From: CAUPWF01 sp964369755
GTDB lineage: Bacteria > Bacillota > Clostridia > Lachnospirales > Lachnospiraceae
NCBI GenBank assembly: GCA_964369755.1
Contig: CAYJFY010000010.1
Span: forward strand, 4,571-68,570
Length of the DNA stretch: 64,000 bases
Direction: 5' to 3'
Shown here: positions 18,305 to 26,349 of the stretch, in pieces
Position numbering within the stretch: the stretch's first letter is position 1
Layout: every line of letters begins with the position of its first letter
Notes under the pieces: generated by a model
Told to the model about the DNA's origin: nothing
Seen by the model: only the letters and a program-made list of their open reading frames with translations
Databases searched by the model: none
Program-made: the position numbers and the translations under genes

Positions 18305-20623
18305 TTATCGCTTGCTATCTGATAGTAAAAATATGGAAAGCAATTTCACAACATACAACAAACTATTTATTTCCTTCTCATTCCACACACGTGCCCTCGT
18401 GCAATCATCCAATCCTAAGAATAACTTCACATAGCCATTTTCCTTAATTTGTACGTGCAAAAAGGATTTTATTCCCTGGTCATACATCAACTTATAGGAA
18501 TCATCGTTCTGGAGCATTCTCAAGTCATTGCTATAAAATACTCCCTTCTCGTCGGAACTATCAAAAAAGTTTTCCAACACCTCATACGTTAGATTTTGTA
18601 GGTTGTCTATCTCTGGATTGATTCCTTTTCTACACCATTCATAAGTATTATGATAAGTCTTCGCCTGGTCGAATGTATCGAAGATATAACTTCTATCCGC
18701 GTTTAATTTCAATCCCACATGCTTGATCACTGCTTGGATTGCAGATTTAATCTCCTTTGTACTATACAGGAGGTTAAACGTCGTTGTAACAATTTCTGCA
18801 TCAAAATAAGAATCTGCAATTCTATTCGCATTCTCTAGCACCGTGCGATTCTTCATGGTTCCACCTATCATCTCTTCTGAATAAATAGTGAAGCAGTCTT
18901 TTCCCTTCAACTTGGACTGATACAATGCCTTATCTGCTGCCTTGTACAATTCTTCGTAGGTTTTTCCATGTTCCGGGAACATCGCCACCCCAATACTACC
19001 AGATACCTTATAGTCTTCATGCTCCCCAGAGTATGTATTGTTAAACACCTTGAGGACTTGGTTAACCTTATTGATTACAATTGCTTGTGCATTCACATTC
19101 TTTAGCAAGACTACAAATTCGTCCCCACCGATTCTTCCAACAATATCTGCATTACGGAATACCGAATGCAAGTTCTCGGCAATCTCACTCAACACCACGT
19201 CTCCGAAATAATGCCCGAGGTTATCATTGATCGCTTTGAAATTGTCGATATCAACAATAAACAACGCGTGAACACCTAGCTTGCCATCTTCACTTGAGAT
19301 TGTATTTCTAATCAGCGATTCTGCCGTGATTTTATTATAACAATTCGTCAACAGGTCAATTTGAGACCTGAGTTCCAACGTCTTTCGCTCGTGGATATCT
19401 ATGATTTTACCCATTACAAAGGCAGGCTTTCCCTGATTATCATGCAGCAACTCATACATGATGTGGTAGTAATGCGGCTCGCCTTCCTCATCCTTAAACC
19501 GCATATCAAGTGGTTCGATTACTCCCGCATGAAAATTCTCAGCAAGTTTTGATAAGAGTGCGATATCTTCTTCATAGACCTTGCTCTTCTCCTGAATTTG
19601 TTCAGGGAATTTTTGTTTCACTGCCGATAGGCCTAGCTTGTCCTTTCCTTTTCCAAAAAATTGAATCAAGGAATTCCTCACGTCAACCGTGAATACAACT
19701 TCATCCGACAACTCCGCCATCGTCGCAAATAAGCGCTTATGGGAAACATGTCCATAGAAATAGTCTTCGATATTATCATCACTTTCGTATCCTGCGATCT
19801 GTTCTCTCAGATCTCGGGTGAACCCTACAACCAATTCATTGCCCTCATCATCAAGCACATCCAACTTCACAAGTGTTATCTCCGCTGGCATTTCTTCTCC
19901 ATTTAACTTGCAATGCAACCAATGAAACTTACAATACCCTTTCTCAAATGCTTGATTGATATACTCTGATGCAGCCTCTCCGCTATGTCTCCCGTCCGGT
20001 TGTCGCTCTGGGGACAACAGTCGGAATTCATCTAGATACTGTTGTTCATTTCGAAGCTCAAACAATGTAGCTGCCGCACGATTGCACATTACATTATCCA
20101 TCTTCTTATTCCACAAATTCAGACATAGTGGTAATGCATCTAAGATCGCCATTGTCTTCTCATGAAGTTGCTTCTCCTTCTCTAGAATATACGCATACTG
20201 ACTTGTATTTTGAAGAATACCCATCAATATTGTATTCCCCTCATGATCTATGGCATCTAATCGACTTAATTGTACCTTGGCCGTAATACTATTGCCGGTT
20301 TTATCGATGTGCAACCACTCAAACTCAATCTGCCCTTCTTCCATCGCTTCACGAGTCAGACGAGCGAACTTTTCCCTCGATAGTTCTCCATTTGGCTGTG
20401 TAATCGGTGACAATTGTGGGAAATACTGAATAAACTCCCCTACACTGTCACAACCAAACAAATCACAAGTATGTTTGTTGCAGGCGAGGATATCTAATTT
20501 CTCTGTGTAGAAAATCACTCCAAGGGGTAATTTATCACACATATCCGCAAAGCTTACATCACTTCCATCTAATTGCCTAATTACTCCATTCAATACATCT
20601 TTTTCTAACTTGTCGTTACTCAT
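18305..20623 (-). CDS. PAS-domain GGDEF protein (diguanylate cyclase)
   Basis: 772 residues with no clear membrane helix, so probably cytosolic. Two related PAS domains lie at about 30-145 and 160-275 (both with an S-P...P-(N/D)-G block), and a third PAS-like region at about 300-410. The GGDEF domain (about 420-585) has intact G-G-D-E-F at 499-503 and the inhibitory-site motif R-N-A-D at 490-493, so it should make cyclic di-GMP with product inhibition. The C-terminal 170 residues look like a GAF-type sensor fold. AGGGGAG precedes the ATG. A PAS-GGDEF-GAF order is less common than sensor-first layouts. No EAL or HD-GYP partner is nearby. Confidence 0.92.
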   Translation of the reverse strand: MSNDKLEKDVLNGVIRQLDGSDVSFADMCDKLPLGVIFYTEKLDILACNKHTCDLFGCDSVGEFIQYFPQLSPITQPNGELSREKFARLTREAMEEGQIEFEWLHIDKTGNSITAKVQLSRLDAIDHEGNTILMGILQNTSQYAYILEKEKQLHEKTMAILDALPLCLNLWNKKMDNVMCNRAAATLFELRNEQQYLDEFRLLSPERQPDGRHSGEAASEYINQAFEKGYCKFHWLHCKLNGEEMPAEITLVKLDVLDDEGNELVVGFTRDLREQIAGYESDDNIEDYFYGHVSHKRLFATMAELSDEVVFTVDVRNSLIQFFGKGKDKLGLSAVKQKFPEQIQEKSKVYEEDIALLSKLAENFHAGVIEPLDMRFKDEEGEPHYYHIMYELLHDNQGKPAFVMGKIIDIHERKTLELRSQIDLLTNCYNKITAESLIRNTISSEDGKLGVHALFIVDIDNFKAINDNLGHYFGDVVLSEIAENLHSVFRNADIVGRIGGDEFVVLLKNVNAQAIVINKVNQVLKVFNNTYSGEHEDYKVSGSIGVAMFPEHGKTYEELYKAADKALYQSKLKGKDCFTIYSEEMIGGTMKNRTVLENANRIADSYFDAEIVTTTFNLLYSTKEIKSAIQAVIKHVGLKLNADRSYIFDTFDQAKTYHNTYEWCRKGINPEIDNLQNLTYEVLENFFDSSDEKGVFYSNDLRMLQNDDSYKLMYDQGIKSFLHVQIKENGYVKLFLGLDDCTRARVWNEKEINSLLYVVKLLSIFLLSDSKR

Positions 20624-20725
20624 TGTAATCGCTCTCCCCTTTGTTTCATAAATGTGTTTCTTACACCAACCTATAATTACCTTATTATATCATGATTTCC
20701 ACAAGCATGTCTAGACAAAAGTCCC

Positions 20726-21250
20726 TTAATGCCAGAAGAGGAGCACGCTTGCAAGAATTCCAGCAACACTAGCAAGCAAAGCGCCGACTATCGTCCACCT
20801 CACTTTGCTTACTTTTGCCGCAGCGAAATAAATAGTAACCGTATAGAAGATCGTCTCTGTGCTGCTAAGCATAACCGAGGCGATTTCTCCAATTCCAGAG
20901 TCTACTCCGTGGGTTTTATAGATATCTAGCAATAGGCTTGTGGCTGCCGAGGATGAGAACATCTTCACAAGCGCAAGGGGAATGATATCTGTCGGAATCC
21001 TAGTCCACGATAAGACCCTCCCCACTCCCTCTCCCAACAGATCGAGAAATCCAGAACTCCTCAACACCCCTACCCCTACCATCAATCCCACTAGGGTTGG
21101 CAAAATATGCATTACCGTTTGGAATCCTTTTTGCACCCCCTCGAGAAACACATCGAACACCGACACCTTTCTTAGCATGCCATATAGAATGATACAAACA
21201 ACAACTACAGGAACTATCATCTGCGATAGGATTGCTAAACCTTGACTCAT
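20726..21250 (-). CDS. spmB: Spore maturation protein B
   Basis: 174 residues, a membrane protein with about five helices of the nucleoside-recognition (Gate) family. I-L-P-T-L-V-G-L-M-V-G-V-G-V-L-R-x-S-G and S-S-A-A-T-S...S-T-E-T-I-F-Y-T-V are typical of SpmB, which works with SpmA in dehydration of the spore core. The ATG at 21250 follows GAGGGGAAGT; an ATG at 21262 overlaps the spmA stop but abuts its site. The two genes are translationally coupled. The pair supports a spore-forming organism. Confidence 0.93.
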   Translation of the reverse strand: MSQGLAILSQMIVPVVVVCIILYGMLRKVSVFDVFLEGVQKGFQTVMHILPTLVGLMVGVGVLRSSGFLDLLGEGVGRVLSWTRIPTDIIPLALVKMFSSSAATSLLLDIYKTHGVDSGIGEIASVMLSSTETIFYTVTIYFAAAKVSKVRWTIVGALLASVAGILASVLLFWH

Positions 21251-21258
21251 ACTTCCCC

Positions 21259-21858
21259 TCATTCCTTTCTCAAAACAGGATGAACTTTGCGCCTTGTCAT
21301 AAACTTACAGAATGCAATTCCAACAACCGTGCTTACAGCCGTTGCTATGATCGCCGCACCTAAGATTCCACTGGGATCTTCACTCCCATATTGACTCCGA
21401 TATGCAATGATATTGATCGGAATCAACTGCAGGGACGAGATATTGATCACTAACAAGGTACACATCTCATCGCTTGCCCTATCATCCTTTTCTCTTTTTA
21501 TATTCCGCAACTCCTTCATCGCTTCTAGCCCTGCCGGTGTTGCCGCCCACCCAAGCCCTAGAAAATTAGCAATCATATTCGTCGCAATATATTCTTTGGC
21601 CTTATGTCCTGCTGGAATTCTAGGAAACAACCATGTAATCATCGGGTTTAAAACCTTGGAGACCCGTTCGATTACCCCTGCCCTAACCGCAATTTCCATC
21701 ATTCCCATCCAAAATCCTATCGCCCCTAACATGGTAATGCCTAGCATAATCGCCTCCCTTGCCGAATCAAGCATCCCTGTAGTCAGTTCCCCTAGTGTCC
21801 CCGAAAAAGCCCCGTATATCACCCCTATCACAATCATCCCCGCCCATAAGACATTCAT
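21259..21858 (-). CDS. spmA: Spore maturation protein A
   Basis: 199 residues, a multi-helix membrane protein of the same nucleoside-recognition family. It has G-x-M-x-I-A-x-R-A-G (about residues 53-63) and N-M-I-A-N-F-L-G-L-G-W-A-A-T-P-A-G (about 94-110), the SpmA core. GAGGAG precedes the ATG by about 9 bases. It is expected to be expressed late in sporulation; I see no convincing sigma-A promoter in the 100 bases upstream, which fits but does not prove sporulation control. Confidence 0.93.
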   Translation of the reverse strand: MNVLWAGMIVIGVIYGAFSGTLGELTTGMLDSAREAIMLGITMLGAIGFWMGMMEIAVRAGVIERVSKVLNPMITWLFPRIPAGHKAKEYIATNMIANFLGLGWAATPAGLEAMKELRNIKREKDDRASDEMCTLLVINISSLQLIPINIIAYRSQYGSEDPSGILGAAIIATAVSTVVGIAFCKFMTRRKVHPVLRKE

Positions 21859-21918
21859 CTGCTTTCGCTCCTCATCGCATCTCTTACTTCTATACGTAAG
21901 TATATTTTTTTACACATA

Positions 21919-21957
21919 AAAAAGAACTGAAAACATGGTCTTTGTTTTCAGCTCTTC
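21919..21957 (-). terminator. Terminator of the NlpC/P60 gene
   Basis: On the minus strand AAGAGCTGAAAAC pairs with GTTTTCAGTTCTT (one mismatch) and is followed by TTTTTTAT. It lies a few bases past the stop codon at 21964. Confidence 0.85.
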
Positions 21958-21963
21958 TTATTT

Positions 21964-23142
21964 TTAAGATATTACTCTTCGTACACTTAAGATTTCACGA
22001 TGTGTTGCGGATGAAATATCAATTCCATATTCCGCACCAATCGCATTCACCATTTGGCCATCTCCAATATAGAGTCCTACATGTCCTTCATAACATAGAA
22101 TGTCTCCTGGCAATGCATCCTCATAAGCAACTTCCACACCTGCACTTCTCTGTTGGGAAGATGTTCGCGGTAAATCTACACCAAAATTTCGGTAAACCGC
22201 TTGAACAAATCCAGAGCAATCTGCTCCATTTACCGGATCTGTCCCTCCCCATACATAAGGGTTTCCGATAAACTGACTGGCATAGTCAATCACTTCTTGC
22301 CCCTTCGCCTGCAGCGCTTCTACTTCCATCTGTTGTGCTAAGATTGCCTCTTCTTCTGCAATTCTCGCTTCTGCCTCTTCATGTGTCTCTCCATATGTGA
22401 ATGACGCACCTGCACCGATTACATACTCTGAAAACACATAACACACATTACCTTCATACTCTATCGGTGTCCAATTTCCCGACACCTCTCCAGCACCAGT
22501 CAACATATCATGTTCATGTACCACTCCCACAATCTGCCCCGACATATCTGGCTCTGTTCGTACATTTAATGCACTCGCTGTAACCTGAACTCCATCTACA
22601 TCAAGTAGCTCAGCCACATGAATTGCAGCCTCACCTATTACTAAATCTTCTGACTTCACATACCCTTGAAGATTTCCAGAGAGAATATTCACCCACTCCT
22701 TATTTCTTCCAAGTACATATGCAACGTTTTCGGAATATAATTTTCCTTCTGTCTCACTTGCCACCGATGGCTCACTATAGACCGGAATATAATCATCCGC
22801 CAAATAGAATGCCATGTTTTCTTCAGTTTCTAAGCCCGATGTATAGTGCCATACATCTTCTACATCTACGGTATCCTCATCTGCTATTTCTGCAGTTGTA
22901 TCTATATCTTCTGTAATTTCGCTTGTCTCTACTGTATTCAATGGATTCATTTCGTCATCTGTACTTATTGCCTCATTGGTTTCATCTTCAGGTACGATTG
23001 TTTGCGATATACCTTGATTCAAATCACTTGCTGTAGGCTCCTCTATCTCAGCCGCATGTCCTACGATTGTGGTCTGAAGCAGGAGTATCGCTCCAAAGGC
23101 TAATCCGTAAAACAGCCTTTGACCTCGTTTTTTTGAATTCAT
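21964..23142 (-). CDS. Secreted SH3 / NlpC-P60 peptidoglycan endopeptidase
   Basis: 392 residues. Signal peptide (1 to about 30), an acidic low-complexity region (about 31-105), two SH3-like wall-binding domains (about 108-175 and 190-245), a short charged linker rich in E-A (about 250-275), and a C-terminal NlpC/P60 domain (about 280-392). The catalytic Cys is in A-D-C-S-G-F and the His in G-H-V-G-L-Y-I-G. It probably cuts stem peptides of peptidoglycan during growth or division. A TTGACT-N16-TAGAAT promoter lies upstream. Confidence 0.93.
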   Translation of the reverse strand: MNSKKRGQRLFYGLAFGAILLLQTTIVGHAAEIEEPTASDLNQGISQTIVPEDETNEAISTDDEMNPLNTVETSEITEDIDTTAEIADEDTVDVEDVWHYTSGLETEENMAFYLADDYIPVYSEPSVASETEGKLYSENVAYVLGRNKEWVNILSGNLQGYVKSEDLVIGEAAIHVAELLDVDGVQVTASALNVRTEPDMSGQIVGVVHEHDMLTGAGEVSGNWTPIEYEGNVCYVFSEYVIGAGASFTYGETHEEAEARIAEEEAILAQQMEVEALQAKGQEVIDYASQFIGNPYVWGGTDPVNGADCSGFVQAVYRNFGVDLPRTSSQQRSAGVEVAYEDALPGDILCYEGHVGLYIGDGQMVNAIGAEYGIDISSATHREILSVRRVIS

Positions 23143-23189
23143 AAATATCCTCCTTTAACGAATTCATTTTTGTCCTGCTGACTTTGCCC

Positions 23190-23217
23190 ATTCTAGCACA
23201 ACAAAAAAAACAGTCAA
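23190..23217 (-). promoter_or_regulatory. Predicted promoter of the NlpC/P60 gene
   Basis: Minus strand TTGACT (23217-23212), 16-base spacer, TAGAAT (23195-23190), about 50 bases before the ATG at 23142. Confidence 0.6.
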
Positions 23218-23343
23218 GGCAATTAAGAGTAACTTAAGAAAATATCAATAATACCCTAATGTTTTTCATGATTCGTTCATAATTTATACATGAACTGTAT
23301 TTTTTTGCTTTATTTTACTAAATTGTGAAACGACCATATAGAC

Positions 23344-23372
23344 TTGACTTTTTTTTACCTATATGCAATAAT
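23344..23372 (+). promoter_or_regulatory. Predicted promoter of the Fur/PerR-family gene
   Basis: TTGACT (23344-23349), 17-base spacer, AATAAT (23367-23372). The -10 element is part of the palindrome described in the next entry, so a bound regulator would block the promoter. Confidence 0.5.
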
Positions 23373-23397
23373 AACAGTAACTATTATTGTTATTATT
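23367..23397 (+). promoter_or_regulatory. Palindromic PerR/Fur-type operator upstream of its own gene
   Basis: Perfect 10-bp arms AATAATAACA (23367-23376) and TGTTATTATT (23388-23397) with an 11-base centre. The stretch 23375-23397 matches 23865-23887, in front of rubrerythrin, at 20 of 23 bases. AT-rich palindromes of this kind suit Fur-family proteins. Autoregulation is inference. Confidence 0.6.
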
Positions 23398-23414
23398 TAG
23401 TAAAGGAGGCAACA

Positions 23415-23807
23415 ATGCAAGCATTAAAACACAGCAAACAGCGTGAATGCATCAAAGAATATCTTGCAAACTCATATGATCATCCCACTGCTGATATGGT
23501 ATATTCGCATGTAAGATCACAATTTCCGAACATTAGCCTTGGAACGGTTTACAGAAACCTAAACCTGCTAACTGATATTGGCGAGAGCTTAAAGATATCC
23601 ACCCCTGCAGGCGGTGACCGTTTCGACGGGCAAACCAATCCGCATAATCATTTTATATGTAATCAGTGTGGTCAGGTATACGATATTCAATTACATGAAC
23701 TCGATGCATTAAAGAATATGAATGGTGAACCCTTCAGCGGTTCTATCGAGAGTCACTCTACGGTTTTCCTTGGAAAATGTGATTCTTGCAGTAACTATTC
23801 AGCCTAA
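23415..23807 (+). CDS. perR: Fur-family transcriptional regulator, PerR-like
   Basis: 130 residues. N-terminal winged helix (P-T-A-D-M-V-Y...I-S-L-G-T-V-Y-R-N-L, about 20-55) and C-terminal dimerisation domain with structural zinc pairs C-x-x-C (C-N-Q-C and C-D-S-C). R-F-D-G...P-H-N-H-F resembles the Asp/His peroxide-sensing site of PerR. The ATG at 23415 is 5 to 6 bases after AAAGGAGG; the frame is open 90 bases further up, but without a site. The last residues (S-N-Y-S-A) and the stop lie in a 20-bp sequence repeated at 63929. Rubrerythrin just downstream shares its operator-like motif, which points to peroxide or oxygen control. Confidence 0.88.
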   Translation: MQALKHSKQRECIKEYLANSYDHPTADMVYSHVRSQFPNISLGTVYRNLNLLTDIGESLKISTPAGGDRFDGQTNPHNHFICNQCGQVYDIQLHELDALKNMNGEPFSGSIESHSTVFLGKCDSCSNYSA

Positions 23808-23810
23808 ACA
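23791..23810 (+). repeat. 20-bp dispersed repeat, copy 1
   Basis: GTAACTATTCAGCCTAAACA, identical to 63929-63948. It supplies the last codons and stop of the PerR-like gene. A 20-bp perfect match in a 64-kb window is very unlikely by chance. Confidence 0.7.
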
Positions 23811-23830
23811 CTAAATTTTTGAAAAAAGTA

Positions 23831-23859
23831 TTGACAAGTAGACGATACTATGATATTTT
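23831..23859 (+). promoter_or_regulatory. Predicted promoter of rubrerythrin
   Basis: Consensus TTGACA (23831-23836), 17-base spacer, TATTTT (23854-23859) preceded by TGA. The operator-like motif begins 5 bases after the -10 element, the same relative place as in the PerR-like gene. Confidence 0.65.
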
Positions 23860-23864
23860 AATAT

Positions 23865-23887
23865 CAGTAACAATTACTATTATTATT
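23865..23887 (+). promoter_or_regulatory. Operator-like motif shared with the PerR-like gene
   Basis: Begins CAGTAACAATTACTATTATT and matches 23375-23397 at 20 of 23 positions. It covers the expected transcription start of rubrerythrin, so binding there would repress. Confidence 0.6.
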
Positions 23888-23917
23888 AACTGAAAGAAAT
23901 TAGGAGGAATTAAAATT

Positions 23918-24460
23918 ATGCAAAAATATGTATGTACAGTATGTGGTTACATCCACGAAGGAGACGCAGCACCAGCACAATGTCCACAATGTAAGGTAGG
24001 AGCAGAGAAGTTCAAATTACAAGAAGGCGACAAGTCTTGGGCAGCTGAGCACGTAGTAGGAGTAGCTTCAGGAGTAAGCGAAGACATCTTGGCTGGACTA
24101 AGAGCAAACTTTGAAGGAGAATGTACAGAAGTAGGTATGTACCTAGCAATGTCACGTGTAGCACACAGAGAAGGATATCCTGAAATCGGATTATACTGGG
24201 AGAAAGCAGCTTGGGAAGAAGCAGAGCATGCTGCAAAATTCGCTGAGTTATTAGGTGAAGTTATCACAGATAGCACAAAGAAAAACTTAGAAATGCGCGT
24301 AGACGCTGAATGTGGCGCTACAGCAGGTAAATTCGAACTAGCTAAAATGGCAAAAGCTCAAAATCTAGATGCAATTCATGACACAGTTCACGAAATGGCT
24401 AGAGATGAAGCTAGACACGGAAAAGCTTTCGAAGGATTATTGAAGAGATACTTCGGGTAA
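23918..24460 (+). CDS. rbr: Reverse rubrerythrin (NADH peroxidase component)
   Basis: 180 residues. Unlike classical rubrerythrin, the rubredoxin domain comes first: Cys6, Cys9, Cys22 and Cys25 bind one iron. A four-helix diiron ferritin-like domain follows (about 45-180) with E-G-E-C-T-E, W-E-E-A-E-H-A and R-D-E-A-R-H-G. This domain order is that of the reverse rubrerythrins of clostridia, which reduce hydrogen peroxide and oxygen with electrons from NADH through rubredoxin partners. TAGGAGG precedes the ATG. Strong promoter, operator-like site and a clean terminator make it a single-gene unit. Codon use looks like that of a highly expressed gene. Confidence 0.95.
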   Translation: MQKYVCTVCGYIHEGDAAPAQCPQCKVGAEKFKLQEGDKSWAAEHVVGVASGVSEDILAGLRANFEGECTEVGMYLAMSRVAHREGYPEIGLYWEKAAWEEAEHAAKFAELLGEVITDSTKKNLEMRVDAECGATAGKFELAKMAKAQNLDAIHDTVHEMARDEARHGKAFEGLLKRYFG

Positions 24461-24484
24461 TCTAGAATAAATCAATGTTAAACA

Positions 24485-24537
24485 AGGGGACAGTGGAAGG
24501 ATGAGCTACGCTCATATCTCCACTGTCCCTTTTGTTT
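24485..24537. terminator. Terminator between rubrerythrin and the helicase
   Basis: GGGACAGTGGA (24487-24497) pairs with TCCACTGTCCC (24519-24529), with an inner stem ATGAG/CTCAT, then TTTTGTTTT. It is strongest for the plus strand and may also serve the convergent helicase gene. Confidence 0.88.
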
Positions 24538-24550
24538 TGACATCGCCCTT

Positions 24551-26134
24551 TTATTTGCTGTTGGCTGGTTCTACTGCTACTTGCTTCCCTTTAATGGTCG
24601 CATTTTGCATCGCATGTAGTACGTCTTTCGCGTATTCACGCGGAACTTCTACAAAGGTATATTTATCAAACATATCAATTGTTCCAATCAATTTCCCTGG
24701 CATTCCACTCTCTCCAGCGATTGCACCTAGGATATCTCCTGGTTTCGCCTTGTTCTTTTTACCAATATTGATGAACATCCTTACCATTCCTGGTTCTTCT
24801 GCTCCAGTATCTGAGAACTGCATCTCTTCTTGCTCTGTCTCATTGCTTCCGATTGCCATCTTCAAGAATGCAGTCGCAATATCCATCGCCGTATAATCTG
24901 ACTCGTTAATCTTTTGCTCGATCACTTGCATTAGGGATCCTAATTCACCACCTGCGATTACGTGATCCACTTCTCTTAGGATATTTTCTACTTTTCGATT
25001 CTCTACATCTGTATTCGACGGTACTTTTTGCGCATAGATCTTTGTCTTGCAGTAGCGCTGAATATCTTTGATTTTATACACTTCTCTTCCAGAAACAAAA
25101 GAGAATGCCCTTCCTACGCGGCCTGCACGTCCTGTTCTTCCGATTCTGTGTACATAGTATTCCTCATCTTGTGGAATATCGTAGTTGAATACGCATTCGA
25201 CTTCATCCACATCAATTCCCCTTGCCGCTACATCTGTCGCAACCAAGATATCTGTCGAACCTTTTCGGAACCCTTGCATTACGCGGTCTCTCTGCGCCTG
25301 TTTCAAGTCACCATGAAGTCCTGCCGCAAAATATCCCCTTCCAAGCAGAGCTGTAACCAATAAATCCACTTGCTTCTTGGTGTTACAAAATACAACCGAT
25401 AATTTTGGCGAATAGATGTCCAATAAACGCGACAATACTTCTTCTTTATTTTTTTGCTTCACTTCAAAGTAAAACTGCTCGATATTTGGTACTGTTAATT
25501 CCTTCTTCGTAACCTTGATAATCTTCGCATTTTTTTGGAATCTCTTCGTGATATCCATGATCGCCTGTGGCATTGTCGCAGAGAACAATACTGTTTGACG
25601 CTCTTCTGGAACGCCCTCTAGGATTGTTTCGATATCCTCACGGAATCCCATGTTCAACATTTCATCCGCTTCATCCAGTACCATCATTTTCACATTTGTC
25701 ATCTTGATTGTCTTACGTCTCATGTGATCCATGACACGTCCAGGTGTTCCGATCATTACCTGCACTCCACTCTTCAATGAACGGATTTGCTTCACAATCT
25801 CTTGCCCACCATAGATTGGCAATACTTTGATTCCATGCATGTATTTCGCCAAACCACGCATCTCCTCGGCTACCTGAATCGCCAATTCACGTGTTGGGCA
25901 TAAAATCACTGCTTGTAGGTGCTTGTTTTTCGGATCTATGTTTTCTAATAGTGGAATTCCGAACGCTGCCGTCTTACCTGTTCCTGTTTGGGCTTGACCA
26001 ATCACGTCTACCCCTTCTTTTATGACTGGAATCGCCTTGGTCTGAATCGGTGTAGCCTCTTCAAACCCCATATATTTTACTGCTTTTTCTATCTCCGGTC
26101 TTAATCCAAGTTCTTCAAATCTAATTGTTTCCAT
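24551..26134 (-). CDS. DEAD-box RNA helicase with DbpA-type RNA-binding domain
   Basis: 527 residues. An ATP-dependent RNA helicase acting in ribosome assembly, RNA decay or cold adaptation. Q motif and A-Q-T-G-T-G-K-T (about 47-54), P-T-R-E-L, D-E-A-D (about 154-157), S-A-T and H-R-I-G-R-T-G-R are all intact. The C-terminal 75 residues form a DbpA-like RRM (R-M-F-I-N-I-G-K-K-N...G-D-I-L-G-A-I), as in DeaD/CsdA and B. subtilis YxiN/DeaD. I do not assign a paralogue. The ATG is at 26134. The nearest promoter starts a leader of about 165 bases whose first part is a terminator-like hairpin, which suggests control by premature termination. Confidence 0.93.
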   Translation of the reverse strand: METIRFEELGLRPEIEKAVKYMGFEEATPIQTKAIPVIKEGVDVIGQAQTGTGKTAAFGIPLLENIDPKNKHLQAVILCPTRELAIQVAEEMRGLAKYMHGIKVLPIYGGQEIVKQIRSLKSGVQVMIGTPGRVMDHMRRKTIKMTNVKMMVLDEADEMLNMGFREDIETILEGVPEERQTVLFSATMPQAIMDITKRFQKNAKIIKVTKKELTVPNIEQFYFEVKQKNKEEVLSRLLDIYSPKLSVVFCNTKKQVDLLVTALLGRGYFAAGLHGDLKQAQRDRVMQGFRKGSTDILVATDVAARGIDVDEVECVFNYDIPQDEEYYVHRIGRTGRAGRVGRAFSFVSGREVYKIKDIQRYCKTKIYAQKVPSNTDVENRKVENILREVDHVIAGGELGSLMQVIEQKINESDYTAMDIATAFLKMAIGSNETEQEEMQFSDTGAEEPGMVRMFINIGKKNKAKPGDILGAIAGESGMPGKLIGTIDMFDKYTFVEVPREYAKDVLHAMQNATIKGKQVAVEPANSK

Positions 26135-26260
26135 TTACTACCTCTTTCTTATAAACATCGCGTCATCACTCATACCCCGCTGTGCGATCCTCACGGAGCG
26201 TTTTTTGCGCAATGGAACTACCGTTTTTATGTAAGAAAAATGCGGTTTCCCATCACACGA

Positions 26261-26290
26261 AAAAAGACCCTCTGTACAAACAAAGGGTCT
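26261..26290 (-). terminator. Terminator-like hairpin: end of gltA or attenuator of the helicase leader
   Basis: Minus strand AGACCCT (26290-26284), 12-base loop, AGGGTCT (26271-26265), then a T run. It follows the citrate synthase stop (26350) but also lies just after the predicted helicase promoter (26333-26305). It would therefore begin about 8 bases into the helicase transcript. Confidence 0.75.
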
Positions 26291-26304
26291 AATACACTTA
26301 GGCA

Positions 26305-26333
26305 AGTATAGCAAATCGCCATTGACTTGTCAA
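26305..26333 (-). promoter_or_regulatory. Predicted strong promoter of the DEAD-box helicase
   Basis: Minus strand consensus TTGACA (26333-26328), 17-base spacer, TATACT (26310-26305). It sits between the gltA stop and the hairpin at 26290. Confidence 0.7.
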
Positions 26334-26349
26334 TAACATTATTGTGATA

